Below are positions 1 through 5,579 of a DNA stretch of 5,579 nt, one piece after another. The DNA is taken from positions 1 through 5,579 of the forward strand of contig JAHJNP010000383.1 in NCBI GenBank assembly GCA_018820745.1, in the 5' to 3' direction. The translations under genes and the position numbers were made by a program. The notes under the pieces were generated by a model. The model was not told where the DNA came from, ran no database searches, and saw only the letters and a program-made list of their open reading frames with translations. The DNA comes from Gammaproteobacteria bacterium (GTDB taxonomy: Bacteria > Pseudomonadota > Gammaproteobacteria > Burkholderiales > Thiobacillaceae). Within the stretch, counting starts at the first letter, position 1. Each line of letters starts with the position of its first letter.

Positions 1-1
1 C

Positions 2-829
<828 letters not shown>

Positions 830-934
830 GGGGTCAGGGGTCAGGGGTCAGGGGTCAGGGAAAACCGTGACGCTCCGCACCTTTTCCGTCCAGCACGGCG
901 CAGCCGCACTAAACCCCCTAACCCCCTGACCCCT
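830..934. repeat. Heptad repeat with inverted counterpart, accC/prmA junction (copy 1)
   Basis: Four perfect tandem copies of GGGGTCA (830-857) plus a partial fifth (GGG, 858-860) begin right after the accC stop codon. A C-rich arm follows at about 914-934 with 7-8 nt units (CCCCCTAA, CCCCCTGA, CCCCTAA). AGGGGTCAGGGG at 829-840, and equally at 836-847 and 843-854, is a perfect 12-bp complement of CCCCTGACCCCT at 923-934, so the stem can form in three registers. The spacer has its own hairpin: GGAAAA (859-864) with TTTTCC (882-887), and GTG (867-869) with CAC (878-880). The element occupies almost the whole accC-prmA gap and has relatives at 4232-4298 and 4701-4784. It is not a classic intrinsic terminator because no T-run follows. 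Its function is unknown; an RNA stability, attenuation or processing role is possible. Confidence 0.85.
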
Positions 935-938
935 AAAT

Positions 939-1829
939 ATGCCCTGGCAATCCGTCCGCCTCCTCGTCGATTCCAAACAGGCCGAACTGCTGTCCGACGC
1001 GCTGGTGGAAGCCGGCGCGCTATCGGTGTCACTGGAAGACGCCGACGCCGGTACGGTGGACGAAACGCCGCTGTTCGGCGAACCGGATTACCCGACTGCC
1101 GAACTGTGGCCGCACAGCATCGCGCGGGTGCTGCTGGATGAACACGCCGATGTGGCGCAAACGCTGGCCACCGCGGCGAAACTGGCGGGGGTTCCCATTC
1201 CCGCCGAATACACCATCGAAACCGTGGCCGAGCAGGACTGGGTGCGCCTCACCCAATCGCAGTTCGACCCCATTCCGATCTCGCCGCGTTTGTGGATCGT
1301 GCCAACTTGGCACGAAGCGCCAGACAGCCGCGCGATCAATCTCAAGCTCGACCCCGGCCTCGCCTTCGGCACCGGCAGCCACCCCACCACGCGGCTGTGC
1401 CTGCGCTGGCTCGACGACCATCTCGCCGGTGGCGAAACCCTGCTCGACTACGGCTGCGGCTCCGGCATCCTCGCCATCGCCGCCGTCAAGCTGGGCGCGG
1501 CGCGGGTCGACGGCGTCGATATCGACGCGCAGGCGGTCACCGCCTCGCGCGACAATGCCGCGCTGAACGATGTGGCCGCGCGCTTTTGCCTGCCCGGCGA
1601 ACTCGCAGCGGGACAGTACGACATCGTCGTCGCCAACATCCTTACCAACCCGCTCAAGGGCATGGCACCGCTGCTGGCAGGCCGGGTGCGCCCGGGCGGA
1701 CAGCTGGTGCTGTCGGGCATCCTGGCGGAACAGGCTGACGAGGTGATGGCGGTTTACCGCGACTGGTTTGCGTTCGACCCGCCGGCCATCGACGAGGGCT
1801 GGGTGCGCCTGGCAGGCATCAAACAGTGA
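939..1829 (+). CDS. prmA: Ribosomal protein L11 methyltransferase
   Basis: PrmA is a cytoplasmic SAM-dependent methyltransferase that trimethylates amino groups of ribosomal protein L11 (RplK). The 296-residue length is normal for the family. An N-terminal L11-binding region begins MPWQSVRLLV and runs to about residue 100. The Rossmann-fold domain carries LDPGLAFGTGSHPTT (137-151), SAM-binding motif I LLDYGCGSGILA (168-179), the acidic strand VDGVDID (190-196) and the catalytic-loop motif NILTNPL (233-239). The ATG at 939 is chosen because the family typically starts MPW, and this copy matches that at residue 1. No Shine-Dalgarno sequence precedes it: the upstream 20 nt are the C-rich arm of the heptad repeat. 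It sits 109 nt after accC and overlaps the next gene by 4 nt. The accC-prmA order is common in Betaproteobacteria, and cotranscription is inferred. Confidence 0.97.
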   Translation: MPWQSVRLLVDSKQAELLSDALVEAGALSVSLEDADAGTVDETPLFGEPDYPTAELWPHSIARVLLDEHADVAQTLATAAKLAGVPIPAEYTIETVAEQDWVRLTQSQFDPIPISPRLWIVPTWHEAPDSRAINLKLDPGLAFGTGSHPTTRLCLRWLDDHLAGGETLLDYGCGSGILAIAAVKLGAARVDGVDIDAQAVTASRDNAALNDVAARFCLPGELAAGQYDIVVANILTNPLKGMAPLLAGRVRPGGQLVLSGILAEQADEVMAVYRDWFAFDPPAIDEGWVRLAGIKQ

Positions 1830-2830
1830 ACTACCGCACCACCTGCCCGCAATGCGCCAGCGTGTTCCGCCTCGGAGCGGACCAGCTCGACGTTGCCCAG
1901 GGCTGGGTGCAGTGCAGTGTCTGCGGCGCCGCCTTCGATGCGCATCCGAGCCTGCTAATGGAAGACGGTTCGCCGCTTTCCATCGAGGCCACGCCCGAAC
2001 CCGCTGAAACGCCTGCGTTGCCGGAAGCCGCGCAGGCTCCAGCGCAGGCGGCAGACAAGGCGACGCCCGAGGCCGCCCCCGCGGAGGACGTCGTGGTTGC
2101 CGACGCGCCGCGCGGCATCATCCAGCGTGAAGTATCGCTCGACCTGCCGTCGATCATCCTCATCGACCCCGATATCCCGGTGCCGGACGATCCCGGCCCG
2201 TTACCGCAATTCTACCCGGCACCCGCGTATCCCCACGCGCCGGACGCGCCCGTGTACCCCTTCACCCCCATCGCCCCCGCCGCGCCGGCCCGGCCTGCGG
2301 CACGCATCGAATATGCGACCCCGCTGCCCGCCACGGCGCGCACCCCATCCGCGCGGCGTCACATCCAACCCTGGGCGTGGGGCGTGGCCAGCGCACTGCT
2401 GCTGGTGCTGCTGCTGGCGCAGACCGCCTACTTTCTGCGCGACGCGCTGGTCAGCCGGCTGCCGCAGACCCGCCCCGCATTCGAGCAGATTTGCGCCGTG
2501 ACGGGCTGCACGCTGTCCCTGCCGAAAAACCTCGCGCTGCTGCAGATCGTCGGCTCCGACCTGCAGACCGAGGCCAGCGGTCGCCTGAACCTCGTCCTCA
2601 CCCTCGGCAACCGCGCCAACCATGCCCAGGCCTGGCCGGTGCTGATACTGACCCTGACCGACCAGCGCAACCGCCCACTGGCGCGCCGCAGCTTCGCCCC
2701 CAGCGAATACCTCGGCGACACCCAGCGCATCGCCACCGGCATTCCGCCACGCAGCGAGCAGGCCCTGAGCCTGCCGCTGACCGTGCGCGACCTGACGCCG
2801 ATGGGTTTCGACCTGCAACTGACCTATTAG
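1826..2830 (+). CDS. Zinc-ribbon (MJ0042-type) membrane protein with C-terminal DUF3426 region
   Basis: This 334-residue protein has no known biochemical function. Its N-terminus is a zinc ribbon of the MJ0042 type, with cysteine pairs C7/C10 and C30/C33 in a CPQCASVF...VQCSVCGAAFDA context. A long Ala/Pro-rich, low-complexity linker follows (about 45-175, including several YP and AP steps). One membrane segment lies at about 183-204 (WAWGVASALLLVLLLAQTAYFL), and a C-terminal domain of about 130 residues resembles DUF3426, with the RPAFEQICAVTGC segment at 216-228. The predicted topology is an N-terminal cytoplasmic zinc ribbon and a periplasmic C-terminus. The start is GTG at 1826, forming a GTGA overlap with the prmA stop, so translational coupling is likely. 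A start further downstream would lose the first Cys pair. The position after accC-prmA is recurrent in Betaproteobacteria. The family call rests on the zinc ribbon, TM segment and C-terminal motif; a specific role should not be assigned. Confidence 0.9.
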   Translation: MNYRTTCPQCASVFRLGADQLDVAQGWVQCSVCGAAFDAHPSLLMEDGSPLSIEATPEPAETPALPEAAQAPAQAADKATPEAAPAEDVVVADAPRGIIQREVSLDLPSIILIDPDIPVPDDPGPLPQFYPAPAYPHAPDAPVYPFTPIAPAAPARPAARIEYATPLPATARTPSARRHIQPWAWGVASALLLVLLLAQTAYFLRDALVSRLPQTRPAFEQICAVTGCTLSLPKNLALLQIVGSDLQTEASGRLNLVLTLGNRANHAQAWPVLILTLTDQRNRPLARRSFAPSEYLGDTQRIATGIPPRSEQALSLPLTVRDLTPMGFDLQLTY

Positions 2831-2831
2831 G

Positions 2832-2860
2832 GCGCCAGGCTGGCTGGCCTGACGCTTCTT
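2832..2860 (+). terminator. Possible weak intrinsic terminator after the DUF3426 gene
   Basis: GCGCCAGGC (2832-2840) can pair with GCCTGACGC (2847-2855) in a 9-bp stem with one C-A mismatch around a 6-nt loop. TTCTT (2856-2860) follows. It begins 2 nt after the DUF3426 stop codon (2828-2830), where the accC-prmA transcript would be expected to end. The T-tract is short and interrupted, so termination may be partial. Confidence 0.4.
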
Positions 2861-2869
2861 CGGTATAGT
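2840..2869 (+). promoter_or_regulatory. Likely sigma-70 promoter for the gcv riboswitch/operon
   Basis: TATAGT at 2864-2869 is a 5/6 match to the -10 consensus. A poor -35 (CTGGCT, 2840-2845) lies 18 nt upstream. The predicted transcription start is about 2875-2877, only 1-3 nt before the P1 helix of the first glycine aptamer (2878). That placement supports the call more than the -35 does. Confidence 0.5.
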
Positions 2870-2877
2870 GCGGTTCC

Positions 2878-3087
2878 CGTTGCGGGAGAGCGCATGCACC
2901 GCATGCCGCCGAAGGCGTAACCCACCCGGAATCGCTCAGGCAACAAGGACCGCAACGCCAGGGCATGTCGAGTTGACACGTCCCTAGAACACTCTGGAGA
3001 GCGCGGTTTTCAGGCCGCCACCGAAGGGGCAGCGGCGCAGGATTCATCACCCGGCGCGCCGTAATCTCTCAGGTACCAAGGACAGAG
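2878..3087 (+). promoter_or_regulatory. Tandem glycine riboswitch in the gcvT leader
   Basis: Two glycine aptamers lie in a row. Aptamer I (2878-2957) has P1 CGTTGCGG/CCGCAACG (2878-2885 with 2950-2957), GGAGAG at 2885-2890, P2 GAGCG/CGCTC (2888-2892 with 2933-2937), a CATGC/GCATG hairpin and the core CCGAAGG at 2909-2915, then CTCAGGCAACAAGGAC. Aptamer II (2992-3087) has P1 CTCTG/CAGAG (2992-2996 with 3083-3087), GGAGAG at 2996-3001, P2 GAGAG/CTCTC (2997-3001 with 3066-3070), CCGAAGGGGC at 3021-3030 and CTCTCAGGTACCAAGGACAG. These are the signature blocks of the glycine riboswitch class. The genes downstream degrade glycine, so glycine binding is expected to turn expression on. The linker (2958-2991) is 34 nt and has its own hairpin. 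The mechanism is inferred to be transcriptional, because a terminator follows directly. Confidence 0.95.
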
Positions 3088-3119
3088 GGGTGAAGCGAAT
3101 CCGCGCTTCGCCCTTTTTT
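3088..3119 (+). terminator. Riboswitch expression-platform terminator
   Basis: GGGTGAAGCG (3088-3097) pairs with CGCTTCGCCC (3104-3113) in a 10-bp stem with one G-U pair and a 6-nt loop, followed directly by six T (3114-3119). It abuts the 3' strand of aptamer II P1 (3083-3087). The base of the terminator could extend through 3084-3087 with the T-run, which would compete with P1. It ends 14 nt before the gcvT start codon, so it is an attenuator rather than an end-of-operon terminator. Confidence 0.85.
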
Positions 3120-3133
3120 ATTTTGGTTGCCCC

Positions 3134-4231
3134 ATGACGAATCAAGCCGCACTCAAGCAAACCCCGCTCAACGCCACCCATCGCGAACTCGGCGCCAAAA
3201 TGGTCGATTTCGGCGGCTGGGACATGCCGGTCCACTACGGCTCGCAGATCGAGGAGCATCACGCCGTGCGCAGCGGCTGCGGCCTGTTCGACGTCTCCCA
3301 CATGCTGCCGCTCGACATCCGCGGCGCCAACGTGCGCGCCTTCCTGCGCCGGCTGGTGGCGAACAACGTCGACAAGCTGCAGGTCTCCGGCAAGGCCTTG
3401 TACTCGTGCATGCTGAACGAGGCCGGCGGCGTCATCGACGACCTCATCATCTATTTCATGGACGAGAACTGGTTCCGCCTGGTGGTCAACGCCGGCACCG
3501 CGGAGAAGGACCTCGCGTGGATGGAAAAAAAGAACGCAGACTGGGACATGGGGCTGACGCTCACCCCGCGCCGCGACCTGGCGATGATCGCCATCCAGGG
3601 GCAGAATGCAGCGCAGGCGCTGAACGAGGCGCTGCCCGGCGTCGACAGCATCACCGCGAACCTCAAGCCCTTCAATGCCGCCGCCATGGGCGAAATGTTC
3701 ATCGCCCGCACCGGCTACACCGGCGAGGACGGCTTCGAGGTGATGGTGCTGGCGAAGTCCGCACCCTTCTTCTGGCGGGCGCTAATGGAAGCCGGCGGCA
3801 AGCCGATCGGCCTCGGCGCGCGCGACACCCTGCGCCTTGAAGCCGGCATGAACCTCTACGGCCAGGATATGGACGACACCACCTCACCGCTGGAATCAGG
3901 CCTCGCCTGGACGGTAGACCTGAAGACCGACCGCGACTTCGTCGGCCGCAAGGCGCTCGAATCGAGCGAAATCACCCAGCAGCTCGCCGGCCTCCTGCTG
4001 CTCGACAAAGGGGTCTTGCGCAGCCACCAAAAAGTCATCACCAAACACGGCGAAGGGGAAATCACCTCCGGCACCTTCTCGCCTACACTCCAGCAATCCA
4101 TCGCGCTCGCCCGCATCCCGCTCGGCATCGCGCCGGGGGAGATTGTCGAGGTCGAGATCCGCGACAAGAAGCTGAAAGCCAAAGTAGTGAAGTATCCGTT
4201 CGTGCGCAACGGCAAAGTTTTAATTGCGTGA
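3134..4231 (+). CDS. gcvT: Glycine cleavage system T-protein (aminomethyltransferase)
   Basis: GcvT takes the aminomethyl group from lipoyl-GcvH, releases ammonia and transfers the one-carbon unit to tetrahydrofolate, giving 5,10-methylene-THF. It acts in the cytoplasm. The 365-residue length is normal. Recognisable blocks are [20 protein letters not shown] (10-29), [13 protein letters not shown] (34-46), FDVSHM (52-57), [10 protein letters not shown] (98-107, with the conserved aspartates D102/D103, one of them the catalytic Asp), [13 protein letters not shown] (191-203), [18 protein letters not shown] (from 226) and EITSGTFSP near the C-terminus. No anomaly was seen. The ATG at 3134 is the start that gives a normal N-terminus; the next ATG (3200) would remove conserved sequence. 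The 20 nt upstream have no Shine-Dalgarno motif and are T-rich then CCCC. It is the first gene of the gcv operon, under the riboswitch and attenuator just upstream. Confidence 0.98.
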   Translation: MTNQAALKQTPLNATHRELGAKMVDFGGWDMPVHYGSQIEEHHAVRSGCGLFDVSHMLPLDIRGANVRAFLRRLVANNVDKLQVSGKALYSCMLNEAGGVIDDLIIYFMDENWFRLVVNAGTAEKDLAWMEKKNADWDMGLTLTPRRDLAMIAIQGQNAAQALNEALPGVDSITANLKPFNAAAMGEMFIARTGYTGEDGFEVMVLAKSAPFFWRALMEAGGKPIGLGARDTLRLEAGMNLYGQDMDDTTSPLESGLAWTVDLKTDRDFVGRKALESSEITQQLAGLLLLDKGVLRSHQKVITKHGEGEITSGTFSPTLQQSIALARIPLGIAPGEIVEVEIRDKKLKAKVVKYPFVRNGKVLIA

Positions 4232-4298
4232 GGCGTCAGGCGTAAGGGGTGCGGTGCATGACAACCGCCCCTGACGCCTTGCCCCTAACCCCCTTACC
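4232..4298. repeat. Heptad repeat with inverted counterpart, gcvT/gcvH junction (copy 2)
   Basis: GGCGTCA, GGCGTAA and GGGGTGC follow the gcvT stop codon in strict 7-nt phase (4232-4252). The C-rich arm reads CCCCTGA, CGCCTTG, CCCCTAA, CCCCCTTACC (to 4298). GGCGTCAGG (4232-4240) is a perfect complement of CCTGACGCC (4270-4278). Inside it, GCGGT (4251-4255) pairs with ACCGC (4264-4268) around an 8-nt loop. GTAAGGGG (4242-4249) is also a perfect complement of CCCCTTAC (4290-4297), but this pairing would cross the first one, so the two are alternatives. The element stops just before the gcvH ribosome binding site. It is the same family as 830-934 and 4701-4784, with diverged units. Function unknown. 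Confidence 0.8.
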
Positions 4299-4299
4299 T

Positions 4300-4303
4300 G
4301 GAG
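4300..4303 (+). promoter_or_regulatory. Shine-Dalgarno of gcvH
   Basis: GGAG at 4300-4303 lies 5 nt before the ATG at 4309. It fixes the gcvH start and rejects the in-frame GTG at 4249, which lies inside the repeat. Among the starts of prmA, gcvT, gcvH and gcvPA, this is the only one with a clear Shine-Dalgarno. Confidence 0.8.
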
Positions 4304-4308
4304 AAACC

Positions 4309-4698
4309 ATGAACATCCCCGCAGACCTCAAATACACCCCCAGCCACGAATGGGTGCGCGTCGAAGCCGACGGCACGCTGACCGTGGGCATCACCCACCA
4401 CGCGCAGGACCTGCTGGGCGACATGGTATTCATCGAAACCCCCGCCACCGGCCGCACGCTGACCAAGGGCGAGGAATGCGCGGTGGTCGAATCGGTGAAG
4501 GCCGCTTCCGACGTCTACGCCCCGGTGGCCGGCGAAGTGATCGCCGCCAACGCCGACGTCGAAGCCAGCCCCGAGTCGGTCAACAAGGATGCCTACAGTG
4601 CATGGATGTTCAAGCTGAAGCCCGCCAACGCAGCGGATGTCGCCGGACTGCTCGACGCTGCGGCGTATCAGAAGCTGGTCGAGTCGGAAGCCCATTGA
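4309..4698 (+). CDS. gcvH: Glycine cleavage system H-protein
   Basis: GcvH is the small lipoylated carrier that shuttles the aminomethyl intermediate from the P-protein to the T-protein and is reoxidised by the L-protein (dihydrolipoamide dehydrogenase, not in the window). The 129-residue length equals that of E. coli GcvH. It opens [19 protein letters not shown] and carries [17 protein letters not shown] (27-43). The lipoylation motif is [14 protein letters not shown], with the acceptor lysine at K64 (codon 4498-4500). Further along are the ESVNKD block and a typical C-terminal helix. The ATG at 4309 is supported by a GGAG Shine-Dalgarno and by homology. An upstream in-frame GTG at 4249 would add 20 residues encoded by repeat sequence and is rejected. 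It is 77 nt from gcvT and 93 nt from gcvPA, with a heptad repeat on each side, and is presumably cotranscribed with both. Confidence 0.98.
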   Translation: MNIPADLKYTPSHEWVRVEADGTLTVGITHHAQDLLGDMVFIETPATGRTLTKGEECAVVESVKAASDVYAPVAGEVIAANADVEASPESVNKDAYSAWMFKLKPANAADVAGLLDAAAYQKLVESEAH

Positions 4699-4700
4699 TG

Positions 4701-4784
4701 GCGGTGAGGCGTGAGGGGTAAGGCGTCAGGAACCCCCTCTTGCGCCAGCGCGCATCCTCACCCCTAACCCCTATCACCTCACCC
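4701..4784. repeat. Heptad repeat with inverted counterpart, gcvH/gcvPA junction (copy 3)
   Basis: Units GCGGTGA, GGCGTGA, GGGGTAA and GGCGTCA run in 7-nt phase at 4701-4728, starting 2 nt after the gcvH stop. The C-rich arm at 4756-4784 reads CCTCA, CCCCTAA, CCCCTAT, CACCTCA, CCC. Nested pairing is possible: GGTGAGG (4703-4709) with CCTCACC (4777-4783), then AGGGGT (4714-4719) with ACCCCT (4767-4772), separated by a 4x4 internal loop. A second CCTCACC at 4756-4762 gives an alternative register. The arm ends 7 nt before the gcvPA start codon. Same family as copies 1 and 2; function unknown. Confidence 0.8.
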
Positions 4785-4791
4785 AAATAAA

Positions 4792-5579
4792 ATGCCCTTC
4801 ATTCCCCACACCGAAGAAGACGTCTCCGTCATGCTCGGCGCCATCGGCGCCGCCAGCATCGAGGCGCTGTTCGACGAAATCCCGCCCGCGCTGAAAACCG
4901 GCAAGCTCAAAGACGTGCCGGACGGCCTGCCGGAAATGGCGGTGGCGCGGCTGATGCAGGAACGCGCCTCGGCCGACGGCTTCTGGTCCAACTTCATCGG
5001 CGCCGGCGTCTACGAACACCACATCCCGGCGGCGATCTGGCAGATCACCACGCGCGGCGAGTTCTATTCCGCCTACACGCCCTACCAGGCGGAGGCGAGC
5101 CAGGGCACGCTGCAGCTGATCTACGAATACCAGACCATGATGACCCGGCTGACCGGACTCGACGTGTCGAACGCCTCGCTCTACGACGGCGCGTCGGCGC
5201 TGGCCGAAGCGGTGCTGATGGCGGTGCGTTCGCACAAGACCTCGCGCCGCGTGCTGGTGCCGAAGACGGTGCACCCGATCTACCGCCGCGTGGTCGACAC
5301 GACCGTGAAGAACCAGGGCATCGAACTGGTCGAGCTCGACTACGATGCCGCGACCGGCCAGACCGTGCTGCCGGCCGATCCCGGCAGCTTCGCCGGCCTG
5401 GTGATCCCGCAGCCCAGCTTCTTCGGCGTGCTGGAAGACGTCCACGCCATGACCGACTGGGCGCATGCCAATGGCGCGCTGGCGATTGCGCTGGTCAATC
5501 CGACCACGCTGGCGGTGCTGGAAGCGCCCGGAAACTGGGGCCAGACCGGCGCCGACATCGCGGTGGGCGAAGGCCAGCC
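4792..5579 (+). CDS. gcvPA: Glycine dehydrogenase (decarboxylating) subunit 1, P-protein alpha (3' end outside window)
   Basis: GcvPA with GcvPB forms the two-subunit P-protein, a PLP enzyme that decarboxylates glycine and loads the aminomethyl group onto lipoyl-GcvH. The frame is open to the window edge: 262 full codons plus 2 nt of a family of about 450 residues. Landmarks are the start [35 protein letters not shown] (about 64-83), [14 protein letters not shown] (95-108), [29 protein letters not shown] (112-140), [12 protein letters not shown], and DIAVGEGQ at the edge. The PLP-binding lysine belongs to the partner subunit and is not expected here. The ATG at 4792 gives the family's usual N-terminus. 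No Shine-Dalgarno precedes it: the upstream bases are CACCTCACCCAAATAAA. It is the third gene of the operon, with gcvPB expected next. A single-chain GcvP is unlikely, because the N-terminus and the PHTEED opening match the split form. Confidence 0.96.
   Translation, partial: MPFIPHTEEDVSVMLGAIGAASIEALFDEIPPALKTGKLKDVPDGLPEMAVARLMQERASADGFWSNFIGAGVYEHHIPAAIWQITTRGEFYSAYTPYQAEASQGTLQLIYEYQTMMTRLTGLDVSNASLYDGASALAEAVLMAVRSHKTSRRVLVPKTVHPIYRRVVDTTVKNQGIELVELDYDAATGQTVLPADPGSFAGLVIPQPSFFGVLEDVHAMTDWAHANGALAIALVNPTTLAVLEAPGNWGQTGADIAVGEGQ

Noticed and set aside
830..934. CRISPR-like or insertion-sequence interpretation of the repeats
   Set aside because: The units are 7 nt and contiguous, with no unique spacers, no transposase and no target duplication.
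2201..2899. Minus-strand open frame of 232 codons
   Set aside because: It is opposite the DUF3426 gene and the promoter region, has Gln/Arg/Gly-rich low-complexity sequence, and no family resemblance.
3087..3093. GGGGTGA at the foot of the riboswitch terminator as a further heptad repeat
   Set aside because: It is a single unit with no neighbours in 7-nt phase, and terminator pairing fully explains it.
3127..3840. Plus-strand open frame of 237 codons overlapping gcvT in another frame
   Set aside because: gcvT is unmistakable in its own frame; the alternative is Arg/Pro/His-rich and lacks any motif.
4249..4308. In-frame GTG giving a 149-residue GcvH with a 20-residue extension
   Set aside because: The extension is encoded by repeat sequence, and a good Shine-Dalgarno and the family N-terminus both point to ATG at 4309.
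4774..5466. Minus-strand open frame of 230 codons
   Set aside because: It lies opposite gcvPA in high-GC DNA, is rich in Arg/His/Gly with no recognisable motif, and fits an antisense shadow of biased codon use.

Overview
The window is high-GC DNA that looks like a betaproteobacterial chromosome. The grounds are the gene order accC - prmA - zinc-ribbon/DUF3426 gene, a glycine cleavage operon headed by a tandem glycine riboswitch, and the split P-protein form (gcvPA). A Nitrosomonadales/Thiobacillus-like host is my best guess, but this is inference from gene order and protein resemblance, not a database result. All genes are on the + strand, and no mobile element, CRISPR array, tRNA or rRNA was seen.

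Left half (1-2860): the C-terminal three-fifths of accC (biotin carboxylase of acetyl-CoA carboxylase) is followed by prmA (ribosomal protein L11 methyltransferase). The prmA stop overlaps by 4 nt the GTG start of a membrane-anchored zinc-ribbon protein with a C-terminal DUF3426 region. A weak hairpin (2832-2860) may end this transcript.

Middle (2831-3133, about 300 nt without a gene): this stretch is regulatory. It holds a likely promoter, a two-aptamer glycine riboswitch, and a strong intrinsic terminator ending 14 nt before the gcvT start.

Right half (3134-5579): gcvT, gcvH and the first 262 codons of gcvPA encode the T, H and P (alpha subunit) proteins of the glycine cleavage system. GcvP decarboxylates glycine and passes the aminomethyl group to lipoyl-GcvH. 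GcvT then releases ammonia and forms 5,10-methylene-tetrahydrofolate. gcvPB is expected just beyond the right edge. The riboswitch should couple expression of the operon to glycine.

The least ordinary signal is a family of G-rich heptads (consensus about GGSGTNA) with C-rich inverted counterparts. It fills three junctions: accC/prmA, gcvT/gcvH and gcvH/gcvPA. Each copy can fold into a long hairpin, starts at or just after the upstream stop codon and runs almost to the next start. At two of the three it leaves the downstream gene without a Shine-Dalgarno sequence. The protein-coding content is housekeeping, and I found no sign of a new multi-gene system.
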